Positions 33,621-41,286 of a DNA stretch of 64,000 bases are shown here, piece by piece. The notes beneath the pieces are model-generated. The model had not been told where the DNA came from and ran no database searches. It was given only the letters and a program-made list of their open reading frames with translations. The DNA is taken from NCBI GenBank assembly GCA_029213195.1, contig JARGNI010000004.1:1-64000 (forward strand). The letters run 5' to 3'. Every line of letters starts with the position of its first letter. Within the stretch, counting starts at the first letter, position 1. A program made the position numbers and the translations under genes. This stretch comes from Verrucomicrobiales bacterium. GTDB lineage: Bacteria; Verrucomicrobiota; Verrucomicrobiia; Verrucomicrobiales; DEV007.

Positions 33621-35984
33621 CTATTCCCGCGACTTGAGAACCGCGACCATATCGAGATGATCGATGCCGCGACGAACGAGAAGGCTGGACAAGATGGTCG
33701 CTCCGACCACAACGAGGGCGGCGAAAGCAAAGGTCGGGGGATTGAGGACGAGAGGAATGCGATAGAGTTCGGTTTCGAGTGCCGTGGAAATGAAGCGGCA
33801 GAGACCGTAGCCAATCGCAAACCCGGCTGGGATGGCGAGCGCAGTGAGAAACGCCAATTCGCCGAGGAGAATGGTCGAAACCTCGCCGCGGGTGAAGCCA
33901 ATCACTCGGAGGGTCGCGAGTTCGCGGCCCCGTTCCGAAAGAGCGACCCGGGCACTGTTGTAGACCACGCCTATGGCGATGACACAGGCAAAGGTGACAT
34001 TGAAAAGACGCATCCGGAGAAGGTTTTCCGCGAAGGAGTCCATGAATCCCTCCACCGCGATGCGCTGCAGGGTGACCCCGGCGACCACGGGCGTTTCCTT
34101 GAGTTCCCGGAAAACGGATTCCTCGGCTCCCTCCCGAATCGAAATCCAGGCTCCGGAAATGACGGGCGGCTCGCGGAGGAGGCGATTCAGGGCGCGGATA
34201 TCCATGTAGGCTGACGTTCCCGCAAAATCGTCGACGAGGCCAACCACGGGTGCCTCCCTCACGACGCGTTCCCCTTCGAGGACCTCGATTCGGACCCTGT
34301 CGCCCACTTCGAGGTGAAGAATCCGGGCCAACGCCGCAGAGAGAACAAGGCCATCAGGCGGGAGGTCGACTTCCTCCCCGTCGGTGTTGAGCAGTCGAAA
34401 CAGTTCCCGTTTCGGACCGAGTCCCTGAAGCGAAGTCTGGCGCGAAAACTGGGAGAATCGAATCCGGGCAGGGACGGCTCGGAACGATTCGATGGCCTCG
34501 ATGCCCTCGATATGCCGCATGCTGGAGATCGCACGCGCGGGAACGGCTTCGTAGAACGAGATCGAGGCATCCTGACGCTCCTGGAGACCGAACTGGAAAT
34601 CGATGAGAAAGTCGACCGCGTCCTTACCAAAATTCCCCACGATGAGAATGGCACAGGCAAAAGCGATTCCGAGAGTGGTCATGATCGCCTTGGCGGGTCG
34701 TCGCGTCAGTTCCCGCAGGATCATGCGGGGTGCCTGGGGCAAAATCCGGTGCCAGCCGAGTCGCTCGATCAGGGAGGGTTCGTAGTTGGGAGGTGGCTCG
34801 GGGCGCATCGCCTCCGCTGGCTGGATGCGGACAGCACTGCGAACCGCAGCGAGAACGCCGATACATCCCGCCGAGAAAGTGAGGGCGCATCCAGCAAACA
34901 GGACCCGATAGTCAACGTGAAACAGGGTCGTTGGAAAGCGGTAGAATTCGGCATACATCTCGGTCATGCTGCGCCCCATCCAGGTTCCGAGCAGGCAGCC
35001 CACCAGACTGCCTGCAGCGATGATGAGACCGACCAGGCTGACGTAGTGCACACTGATTTCCCGGCTGCTGTAGCCAAACGCTTTCAGCGCGGCAATCTGC
35101 TCCCGCTGCAGGGTGAGGAGACGTCTCAGTGCAACATTGAGAAGAAAGGCGGCCACTCCAAGAAAGATCGAGGGAGGAATCACGCTCATGGTCTGGAGCT
35201 GTTTCAACTCGTCGGAGACAAATCGGTGGGAGAGATGAAGATCACGACCGATCGCGCCGAGCCCTCCATAAGGGGCCAGCAATCGATCAACCCTGCGAAC
35301 GACTTCCGCCTCGTTCGCTCCGGGCACGATGGACAGCGCGAGATCGTTGAAGGCACCCTCCATCTCGAACGCGGCTTCCATCTGCCTCCGAGGCATCCAG
35401 AAGATCGCGAAACGCCGGTCGTCGGGCCAGAGACTGCCGCCCTGGATCGTAGTGATATATTCCGGGGAGAGGCAGATGCCGACGATGGTGAGAGTTTGAA
35501 GACGGCCGTTCATGACCGCATCGACGGTATCTCCCGGCCGGAACCCGTGTTCCGTCGCGAAGGCTTCCTCCGCCACGACCTCGCCGGTTCGAAGGGGATC
35601 CGCATGACGCCCGACGAGGAGATGGATCTCATTCAGGGTGGGTTCCCCCCGGTCGGGATAGGAAATGAGCTTCGCGGTGGCAGGTTCGGTCAATCCCGGG
35701 ACATCGAGAGTCACCCCTTTCACGATCCTGTCGTCGACCCGTCTCACGCCTGGGATCTCCAGGGCGCGCTCGGCGACCGGATTCGGCGCTCGTTTCAAGC
35801 TGCTGAAAACATGGGAAAAGCGGTTTCGTTCGTAGTAAGCGTCTCGCGCCGACTTGAGAGACCAGAGCGTGGATTGAGCGCCAACGAACACTGCCAGACC
35901 GCAAGCAATGACCGAGGCGATCGCGACGGCCTGCCCCTTCATGTGGAGGAGGTCGCGGATCATCTTTCGCTCGAGGGCGCGCAT
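33621..35984 (-). CDS. ABC transporter permease, FtsX/MacB type
   Basis: 787 residues with two FtsX repeats. Each has an N-terminal anchor helix, a large periplasmic domain and three more helices. The first anchor is MKGQAVAIASVIACGLAVFV; its FtsX cluster is at about 265-390 (TLQREQIAALKAFGYSSREI). The second anchor is AKAIMTTLGIAFACAILIVG at about 430; its cluster near the end includes SERGRELATLRVIGFTRGEV. The EIAALKA-type and ELATLRV-type segments are the coupling helices that contact the ATPase. The stop of the ATPase gene is 6 bp upstream. It is MacB-like or LolCE-like, working by mechanotransmission rather than as a classic pore. Confidence 0.94.
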   Translation of the reverse strand: MRALERKMIRDLLHMKGQAVAIASVIACGLAVFVGAQSTLWSLKSARDAYYERNRFSHVFSSLKRAPNPVAERALEIPGVRRVDDRIVKGVTLDVPGLTEPATAKLISYPDRGEPTLNEIHLLVGRHADPLRTGEVVAEEAFATEHGFRPGDTVDAVMNGRLQTLTIVGICLSPEYITTIQGGSLWPDDRRFAIFWMPRRQMEAAFEMEGAFNDLALSIVPGANEAEVVRRVDRLLAPYGGLGAIGRDLHLSHRFVSDELKQLQTMSVIPPSIFLGVAAFLLNVALRRLLTLQREQIAALKAFGYSSREISVHYVSLVGLIIAAGSLVGCLLGTWMGRSMTEMYAEFYRFPTTLFHVDYRVLFAGCALTFSAGCIGVLAAVRSAVRIQPAEAMRPEPPPNYEPSLIERLGWHRILPQAPRMILRELTRRPAKAIMTTLGIAFACAILIVGNFGKDAVDFLIDFQFGLQERQDASISFYEAVPARAISSMRHIEGIEAIESFRAVPARIRFSQFSRQTSLQGLGPKRELFRLLNTDGEEVDLPPDGLVLSAALARILHLEVGDRVRIEVLEGERVVREAPVVGLVDDFAGTSAYMDIRALNRLLREPPVISGAWISIREGAEESVFRELKETPVVAGVTLQRIAVEGFMDSFAENLLRMRLFNVTFACVIAIGVVYNSARVALSERGRELATLRVIGFTRGEVSTILLGELAFLTALAIPAGFAIGYGLCRFISTALETELYRIPLVLNPPTFAFAALVVVGATILSSLLVRRGIDHLDMVAVLKSRE

Positions 35985-35990
35985 CAGGAA

Positions 35991-36713
35991 CTACCAGTTG
36001 AGTTGATCGGCCGGTTTGACCTCTTCGTTTTCCACGATGGATTCGATCTGGCCGTCCCGGAGTCGAATGACGCGATGGGCCATATCCGAAATCACGCTGT
36101 TGTGGGTAATGACTGCGGTGGTCGTTCCCAGTTCCCGGTTCACATTATCGATCGCCTCGAGCACCATGATCCCGGTTTCGAGATCGAGCGCGCCGGTGGG
36201 TTCATCGCAGAGCAGTACGTCGGGCTGTTTCGCGATGGCACGCGCAATGGCCACCCGCTGTTGCTCGCCCCCCGACATTTGGGAGGGGAAATGATCCATG
36301 CGCTCATCGAGGTCGACGAGGGCCAGGGCGTCCTCCGGTTTCATTGGGTCATTCGCGATCTCGGTGACGAGAGCCACGTTTTCACGAGCCGTCAGGGAGG
36401 GAATGAGATTGTAGAATTGAAAGACGAACCCGACATGCTCCCGGCGATAGCGGGTCAGCTCGGATTCGGAAAAATCGGACATCCGGTTTCCCCGGTAGAA
36501 CACTTCTCCCGATGAAGGAATGTCGAGTCCTCCGAGAATATTGAGAAGGGTCGACTTTCCACTTCCGGAGTGCCCGAGTAGAACGATCAGTTCTTTTTCG
36601 TAGAGATGAATATCGACACCGCGAAGCGCATGCACCGAGACTTCGCCCATGTGGTAGACCTTGGTCAGGTCATGCGCCTCATAGACGGCTTGGATTTCGG
36701 GGGGAGAATCCAT
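35991..36713 (-). CDS. ABC transporter ATP-binding protein, LolD/MacB class
   Basis: 240 residues. Walker [10 protein letters not shown] (47-55), Q-loop [17 protein letters not shown] (about 97-113), signature [14 protein letters not shown] (146-159), Walker [13 protein letters not shown] (166-177) and switch His in AVITHN. The sequence order and TARENV are typical of the LolD/MacB/FtsE-type ATPases that pair with FtsX-fold permeases. It starts the exporter operon; the upstream 142 bp is shared divergently with a small ORF and contains a 21-bp perfect palindrome. Confidence 0.97.
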   Translation of the reverse strand: MDSPPEIQAVYEAHDLTKVYHMGEVSVHALRGVDIHLYEKELIVLLGHSGSGKSTLLNILGGLDIPSSGEVFYRGNRMSDFSESELTRYRREHVGFVFQFYNLIPSLTARENVALVTEIANDPMKPEDALALVDLDERMDHFPSQMSGGEQQRVAIARAIAKQPDVLLCDEPTGALDLETGIMVLEAIDNVNRELGTTTAVITHNSVISDMAHRVIRLRDGQIESIVENEEVKPADQLNW

Positions 36714-36783
36714 CCGAGGTTTTCAGCGATACATCAATGCAGACTCGAAATTGAGATCCCTCGTCTATCGCTGGGAAAACACT

Positions 36784-36804
36784 AATCCTTTCAAGGAAAG
36801 GATT
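36784..36804. promoter_or_regulatory. 21-bp perfect palindrome AATCCTTTC-aag-GAAAGGATT
   Basis: Nine-base perfect arms with a three-base centre, midway between the ABC operon start (36713) and the 49-aa ORF (36856). It overlaps a possible -35 hexamer (TTCAAG, 36803-36808; TATAGT at 36825-36830, 16-bp spacing). The arrangement fits an operator for a repressor that controls the rightward promoter or both directions. No regulator gene is adjacent. Confidence 0.5.
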
Positions 36805-36830
36805 CAAGACATCAAACTGGATGCTATAGT
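36803..36830 (+). promoter_or_regulatory. Possible sigma-70-like promoter
   Basis: TTCAAG and TATAGT spaced by 16 bases, followed 12 bp later by the strong Shine-Dalgarno AGAAGGGGGG of the small ORF. The -35 is poor and overlaps the palindrome above. Inference from spacing and position only. Confidence 0.3.
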
Positions 36831-36855
36831 TCGCAGAGCCAGAAGGGGGGACCTC

Positions 36856-37005
36856 ATGCTCGCATTCACTCGACATACGGCACCTGCCCGATCAGAGTCT
36901 GAGACCGCCTTCTCCGACTTGAGCCAGGCGCTCCGCAAACGAGGCCTACACGGACGCAAGATTCGCGAGGAAAAACTTCTGCTGAAACGCCACAATGTAG
37001 CTTGA
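36856..37005 (+). CDS. Small 49-aa protein coupled to the next gene
   Basis: ATG at 36856 preceded at the right distance by AGAAGGGGGG (36841-36850). The product is 49 residues, Arg/Lys/Ser-rich with no membrane segment: it begins MLAFTRHTAPARS and ends LLLKRHNVA. The stop TGA (37003-37005) overlaps the next ATG (37005) as TGATG, a strong sign of translational coupling. I do not recognise the sequence. It could be a real small protein or a leader that couples translation of the secreted protein. The longer frame to 36751 covers the palindrome and is not used. Confidence 0.5.
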   Translation: MLAFTRHTAPARSESETAFSDLSQALRKRGLHGRKIREEKLLLKRHNVA

Positions 37006-38012
37006 TGAAGACCCGCTCAATTCCACTCGCGATTCTCTTTCTTGCGACCATCACGCTGCCCTGCAAAAGCAATGGCCAGCACAATGCTGATCCGCGAATG
37101 CTGGAGTTCGATCTGAACCGTGATGGACAACTTGAGAGGGTTACCTGGACCAAGTTCGCCGAAACGGAAGACGGCGACCTTCACCAACTGCGCGTCTTCG
37201 GTCATTCTGGAAATCTGATCTGGGAGGGTCCGCGAGAAACCGATCACCAGAGTCCTTTCTTCATTGGAGCTTTTCACTATGGGATCAGTTTGCCAGAGAT
37301 CATCGGCGATGTGGACGGAGATGGAGCCTTCGAGCTGGTCATTCCGGATCCCCAGAGCGACGTTTCCCCCACCTCTTATCGGGTTCTACGCTGGAAAGGA
37401 GGCCAGTTCGTAGAAACACGAAACCCTGCCGGTAGTCTCCTCGAATCGCCCATTGGTTCGGGAAGCTTTCCGTGGAAAAGAAACAGCAACTGGCAGGGCA
37501 CTTGGATTTCTTCGTTCCTTTCGGTCAATCCGGATGGATCGATCCTCGTGCAAGTCACCGAGTACAAACAGAATGGCTCGCCGAGGAATGGGGTCGCCTC
37601 GGTTGCGGTCTCTCCGGAAGGGTATCGGATTCTCAGATGGACCCGACCCCTGTCGGGGGCCGAACACGGAAACGGCGTTCCCATGGAGAAGCCATTCCCC
37701 AACCAGGGCGTGGTCTATCGCGCCAGGCTCAGTGCCCAGGACCACTTCAATTCAAAGGGAGAACGTCTCACGACCGTTCGAGACGTCCTCCGGCAGGACC
37801 GCGCGAATTTTCATCGGGGCAAGGGAGACCGCGAAGATGGTCACGATCCCATTTTCTCCACCCTGGCATCTCGAGAATCCATGGAGAAACTCACTCCCGC
37901 AGCCAAGGGCATTCATCCTTCCGCCTTGAAGAACGCCATCGTGGAAAGAACCCCTCTCGTGGAAATCGAACTCAAAGGCACGGTGTTGCGAGTGAAGATC
38001 CTGGAACCGTAA
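37005..38012 (+). CDS. Secreted protein with Asp-rich repeat-like loops
   Basis: 335 residues from the ATG at 37005, which starts a signal peptide (SIPLAILFLATITLPC). No lipobox is formed because the Cys is preceded by Leu-Pro. After that MLEFDLNRDGQLERVTW and EIIGDVDGDGAFELVIPDPQ are DxDxDG calcium-binding loops as in FG-GAP/VCBS or dockerin-like proteins. The second half (SVNPDGSILVQVTE, GEHGNG-like turns) is beta-rich. I do not recognise the exact family; a calcium-binding, exported beta-propeller-like protein is likely. It is translationally coupled to the 49-aa ORF and converges on the charged coiled-coil gene. Confidence 0.8.
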   Translation: MKTRSIPLAILFLATITLPCKSNGQHNADPRMLEFDLNRDGQLERVTWTKFAETEDGDLHQLRVFGHSGNLIWEGPRETDHQSPFFIGAFHYGISLPEIIGDVDGDGAFELVIPDPQSDVSPTSYRVLRWKGGQFVETRNPAGSLLESPIGSGSFPWKRNSNWQGTWISSFLSVNPDGSILVQVTEYKQNGSPRNGVASVAVSPEGYRILRWTRPLSGAEHGNGVPMEKPFPNQGVVYRARLSAQDHFNSKGERLTTVRDVLRQDRANFHRGKGDREDGHDPIFSTLASRESMEKLTPAAKGIHPSALKNAIVERTPLVEIELKGTVLRVKILEP

Positions 38013-38088
38013 GTGTGCGTCGTTCCCCAGGCGAATCGAAACGAGCCCATCGGATTCGATCTTCCATCACGGCTGCAGCTGGCGGAAA

Positions 38089-38868
38089 TCAATCCCGATC
38101 ACGACCTCCCCGGCCACGCTCATTCAACTCATCGCGGAGTTCCTCCACCTCGCGTCGAAGATCTTGGACCATCTCGTGCAGCTCACGGATTTCCGCCTCG
38201 AGGTGACCTCGACCTTCAGGCTCTCCATGCTCGCGTTCGTGGTGCCTTTTTCTCTGCTCATGCAGATCGCGCTCGATCTCTTCGGCCTGCTCGCGCAGTT
38301 CGTTTGCCTGATCGCGCATTCCTGCTCGATCGAGGTTCTCCGCCGCGACTCGAAGATGATGCATGCGAACTTCGGCCTCTTCGTGATGAGGACGAGGCTC
38401 TGGTCGCCTCATTTCCTGCGGACGTGCCATCGGCATCTTGTTTGGCACGACACGAGGAGCCATTGGTCTCACGACAACCGGACCGCGTCCTTGCAGACCG
38501 CGACCCTGCGGGCCAGCCTTCCGGTAGAGTTCCTTGAGCTCTTCCTGGATTTCCCGAGCCAACTCCGGATTCTTCTCCCGGTTTGCCTCAGCCAGCTCTT
38601 CGTGAAGCTCACGGATCTTACGAAATGTCTCCGGGGCGGGGCGACCCTGGGGGCCTTCTTTCCTTTCAGCAGATTCTCGGCGTGGCTTGGACTCTTCCTT
38701 TTCCGGTGCTTCTTTCTCTCTCTCGACTCCCCGTTTGGGCGACTCGGGAGCTTTCTCTTCCTTTGCCACTTCTGGCTTCTTTTCTTTCTGGGCCCAGGCA
38801 ACGGTATCCGGAACCACAAGTGCGAGGAAACCAAAAGCGAACAGGAAAGAGAGAGGGAGAGTTTTCAT
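38089..38868 (-). CDS. Secreted, highly charged coiled-coil protein
   Basis: 259 residues from the ATG at 38868, starting a signal peptide (LPLSFLFAFGFLALVVPDTV). The mature part is dominated by Glu, Lys and Arg: a KEKKPEVAKEEKAPESPKRG-type region, then heptad-like ETFRKIRELHEELAEANREK and ELRDELNERGRGG at the end, with a Pro/Met/Arg-rich linker near 150-170. Low sequence complexity makes family assignment unsafe. Periplasmic coiled coil, possibly structural or chaperone-like, is an inference. The antisense frames here (38013-38537, 38164-38955) are shadows. Confidence 0.75.
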   Translation of the reverse strand: MKTLPLSFLFAFGFLALVVPDTVAWAQKEKKPEVAKEEKAPESPKRGVEREKEAPEKEESKPRRESAERKEGPQGRPAPETFRKIRELHEELAEANREKNPELAREIQEELKELYRKAGPQGRGLQGRGPVVVRPMAPRVVPNKMPMARPQEMRRPEPRPHHEEAEVRMHHLRVAAENLDRAGMRDQANELREQAEEIERDLHEQRKRHHEREHGEPEGRGHLEAEIRELHEMVQDLRREVEELRDELNERGRGGRDRD

Positions 38869-38962
38869 AGCGAGTGCATGAGCATAGCGAAAAAGATTTC
38901 GTTTGGTCAATGGGTTTCCCGGTGTTGTCATCGCCCCTCTCTCATGATGGAATAACCGCCGC

Positions 38963-39922
38963 ATGAAGACCGCCCTTCTCGTCACCCCCTTTGACGATCA
39001 CCATCTCCAGCTCGCCGCCCAGGTGGGAACAGAGGAGATCGTCTCGATCTATCCCGGCCTGGAAAGGAAAACACTTCGCTCCATCCGAAAACAGGTGGAG
39101 AACTACGGGATGAAGCTCGGTGTCATCGAGCGATACGTCCCGACTCTCGATTTCATCCACGGCACCGAGCAAAGAGAGGCGCAGACCGAAGACTTTAAGA
39201 CCCTGATCCGAAATCTCGGGGAAGAAGAAGTGCCGGTGCTTTGCTACAGCTGGATGCCCGACGACGACTGGCAACGCACCAGCCTCACCGCAAAGGAACG
39301 AGGAGGCGCGCTTGTCAGTGAGTGCGACTTGCGAAATCTCGACGCCTTCGAAAGTGTCACTGGTTTCGATCGTCCCCAGGAAAATCCCACGAGCGAGTCC
39401 GACCTCTGGGACAACCTCGAGCGCTTTCTCAACGAGGTGATCCCAGTCGCCGAAGCGAGCGGAGTCCGCCTCGCGATGCATCCCGATGATCCTCCGGTCT
39501 CGCTCCTCAAGGGACAAGCTCGTATCCTATCGACGCCGGAAGCCTTTGAGAAAATGGTGGCCCTGGTGGACTCGCCAACCAATGGAATCTGCTTTTGTCA
39601 GGGTTCTTTCGCCTCCCATGAGAATGACTACGAAATCCCGGATCTGATTCGCCGTCTCGCTGACCACATCGTCTTTGCCCATTTTCGCGACGTCGTCGGA
39701 GCGGTGCCCTATTTCCGAGAGTCCTTCCACGACAACGGAAAAACGGACATGGCGGCCTGTCTCCGTGCCTACCACGAGGCCGGGCTCGATGTCCCGATTC
39801 GACCCGACCATGTCCCAACGCTTGCCGGGGAAACCAACGAGTTTCCCGGCTATCACATGCTGGGGCGGCTCTGGGCCGTTGGCTACATGAAGGGGCTGGC
39901 CGATGGACTCGGCCTCGACTGA
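38963..39922 (+). CDS. Mannonate dehydratase-like (UxuA family) protein
   Basis: 319 residues from the ATG at 38963. TIM-barrel sugar-acid dehydratase: VRLAMHPDDPP with the metal His, GICFCQGSFASHENDYEIPD, IVFAHFRDVVG and PIRPDHVPTLAGETNEFPGY with the Asp/His pair; the C-terminal MLGRLWAVGYMKGL is strongly UxuA. Full-length UxuA is 350-395 residues, so this is a shorter branch. Expected: Mn-dependent loss of water from mannonate to 2-keto-3-deoxygluconate in hexuronate breakdown, which fits the polysaccharide genes nearby; but short members may use other sugar acids. No uxaC or kdgK is in view. Confidence 0.85.
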   Translation: MKTALLVTPFDDHHLQLAAQVGTEEIVSIYPGLERKTLRSIRKQVENYGMKLGVIERYVPTLDFIHGTEQREAQTEDFKTLIRNLGEEEVPVLCYSWMPDDDWQRTSLTAKERGGALVSECDLRNLDAFESVTGFDRPQENPTSESDLWDNLERFLNEVIPVAEASGVRLAMHPDDPPVSLLKGQARILSTPEAFEKMVALVDSPTNGICFCQGSFASHENDYEIPDLIRRLADHIVFAHFRDVVGAVPYFRESFHDNGKTDMAACLRAYHEAGLDVPIRPDHVPTLAGETNEFPGYHMLGRLWAVGYMKGLADGLGLD

Positions 39923-39924
39923 AA

Positions 39925-39952
39925 GCTCTCCGCTTCTTTTGAAACGGAGAGC
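39925..39952. terminator. Hairpin between convergent genes
   Basis: GCTCTCCG (39925-39932) and CGGAGAGC (39945-39952) with a 12-base loop that contains TTCTTTT, right after the mannonate-dehydratase-like stop and before the DUF1501 stop. No T-run follows. Weak bidirectional terminator candidate. Confidence 0.4.
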
Positions 39953-39969
39953 CGGAGCTGCGGATTGAA

Positions 39970-41265
39970 TCAAGCGAAGAGATCGACGATGGGCTTGCCC
40001 TTGTGCGCTGCAGTGAACGGACGCTTGCTCGGACTGTAGAGCACCTGGTCGAGCGGCAAACCGAGCGCATAGCCGATCGTCGCGTTGATATCAGCAGGAC
40101 CCACCTGGTTCTCGACGACCGTCTCTCCTGTCTCGTCGGTTTTCCCCCAGCGACGTCCGCCGACGATTCCGCCACCCGCAAAGGCACAACTGAAGGCCTT
40201 CGGGTAGTGGTCACGCCCCACGTTCTGATTGATCCGGGGCGTCCGACCGAATTCCGAAGTGAGAACGATGAGCGTGTCATCGAGCAATCCACGAAGTTCC
40301 AGGTCCGAGATGAGAGAACTCATTCCGCGATCGAGAATATCGCATCGCTCCGGTACTCGCACAAAGTTCCCCTGGTGTGTATCCCATCCGCCAAGACTGA
40401 CCTCGACGAATTTCACTCCCGTTTCGACAAGGCGACGCGCGAGGAGACACCCCTGTCCAAAACGATCGGACCCATAGGCTTCTCGAGTCTCTTCCGATTC
40501 CTTGGAAAGATCAAAGGCTTCGAGGTCGGGAGAATCCATGAGCTTGACCGCATCATCGTAGGCCGAGCTGTAAGCACGGATGTTCTTCTTCGCCCCATAG
40601 GTTTCCCGAAAGTTCTGTCCGAGTTTCTCGGAAAGACCCACTCGATACTGGAAGTCTTCCTCCGAGAGATAGCTCTTCACATTCTGCAGCCCCTTCTTCG
40701 GGTCACCGATAGAGACCGGACCGAAAGCACTTTCAAAGAATCCAGCACCGGGATGACGGCTTCCGCCTCCGATCACGACGTTGGCCGGTAGGGTGGGGTT
40801 GTCGCGCCCCTTGAACTTCAAAAGCCAGGCTCCCATCCCCGGATGCTTAATCGTGCCACGCATCTCGTAGCTCGTATGCATGAGGTAGTTGCCCTGCTGG
40901 TGAGCCCCGGTCCGGGACATGAGCGAGTTCACGATTCCGAGATGGTGGCCGTGATTCGCGAGACGGGGAAGATACTCGGAAATCTGGAGTCCATCCGCAC
41001 TGGTCGAAATTGCTTTCGTGGGCCCCTGCGTCTCGGCGCCCGGCTTCACGTCGAGGGTGTCGAGATGGGACATTCCCCCGTTCATATAGAGGTAGATGAC
41101 CCGCTTGGCGGTTGCGATCTGTTTCTCGGTCGCCGCATCGGCACCGGCCCCGAAGAGGCTGCTCGAAGTGGCGGGGAGAAGCCCGACTCCGAGAAGCGAG
41201 CTGGCGGCATGCTGGGCGAACCGACGACGAGTCAGCTCGTTGGATTGATCAAGGATGTCTTTCAT
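39970..41265 (-). CDS. DUF1501 domain protein with Tat signal
   Basis: 431 residues. Twin-arginine signal TRRRFAQHAASSLLGVGLLP (12-31). DUF1501 landmarks: VIYLYMNGGMSHLDTLDVKP, SRTGAHQQGNYLMHTSYEMR, RHPGAGFFESAFGP, GGWDTHQGNF and LTSEFGRTPRINQNVGRDHY, the latter two resembling sulfatase/alkaline-phosphatase metal loops. The family is secreted, sulfatase-fold-like and of unproven activity. It lies 21 bp downstream of the DUF1549/DUF1553 gene on the same strand, the usual pair. The pair parallels the DUF1592/DUF1552 pair at the left end. Confidence 0.94.
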   Translation of the reverse strand: MKDILDQSNELTRRRFAQHAASSLLGVGLLPATSSSLFGAGADAATEKQIATAKRVIYLYMNGGMSHLDTLDVKPGAETQGPTKAISTSADGLQISEYLPRLANHGHHLGIVNSLMSRTGAHQQGNYLMHTSYEMRGTIKHPGMGAWLLKFKGRDNPTLPANVVIGGGSRHPGAGFFESAFGPVSIGDPKKGLQNVKSYLSEEDFQYRVGLSEKLGQNFRETYGAKKNIRAYSSAYDDAVKLMDSPDLEAFDLSKESEETREAYGSDRFGQGCLLARRLVETGVKFVEVSLGGWDTHQGNFVRVPERCDILDRGMSSLISDLELRGLLDDTLIVLTSEFGRTPRINQNVGRDHYPKAFSCAFAGGGIVGGRRWGKTDETGETVVENQVGPADINATIGYALGLPLDQVLYSPSKRPFTAAHKGKPIVDLFA

Positions 41266-41286
41266 GGCGACGATGGGGTGGTGGAG

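Noticed and set aside
34314-36515. 733-codon open frame opposite the ABC permease and ATPase
   Set aside because: Covers two clear genes on the other strand; the translation is rich in Arg, Gly, Asp and His with no family features. Shadow frame.
38013-38537. 174-residue open frame after the secreted Ca-loop protein
   Set aside because: Antisense to the charged coiled-coil gene and low complexity; no start signal.
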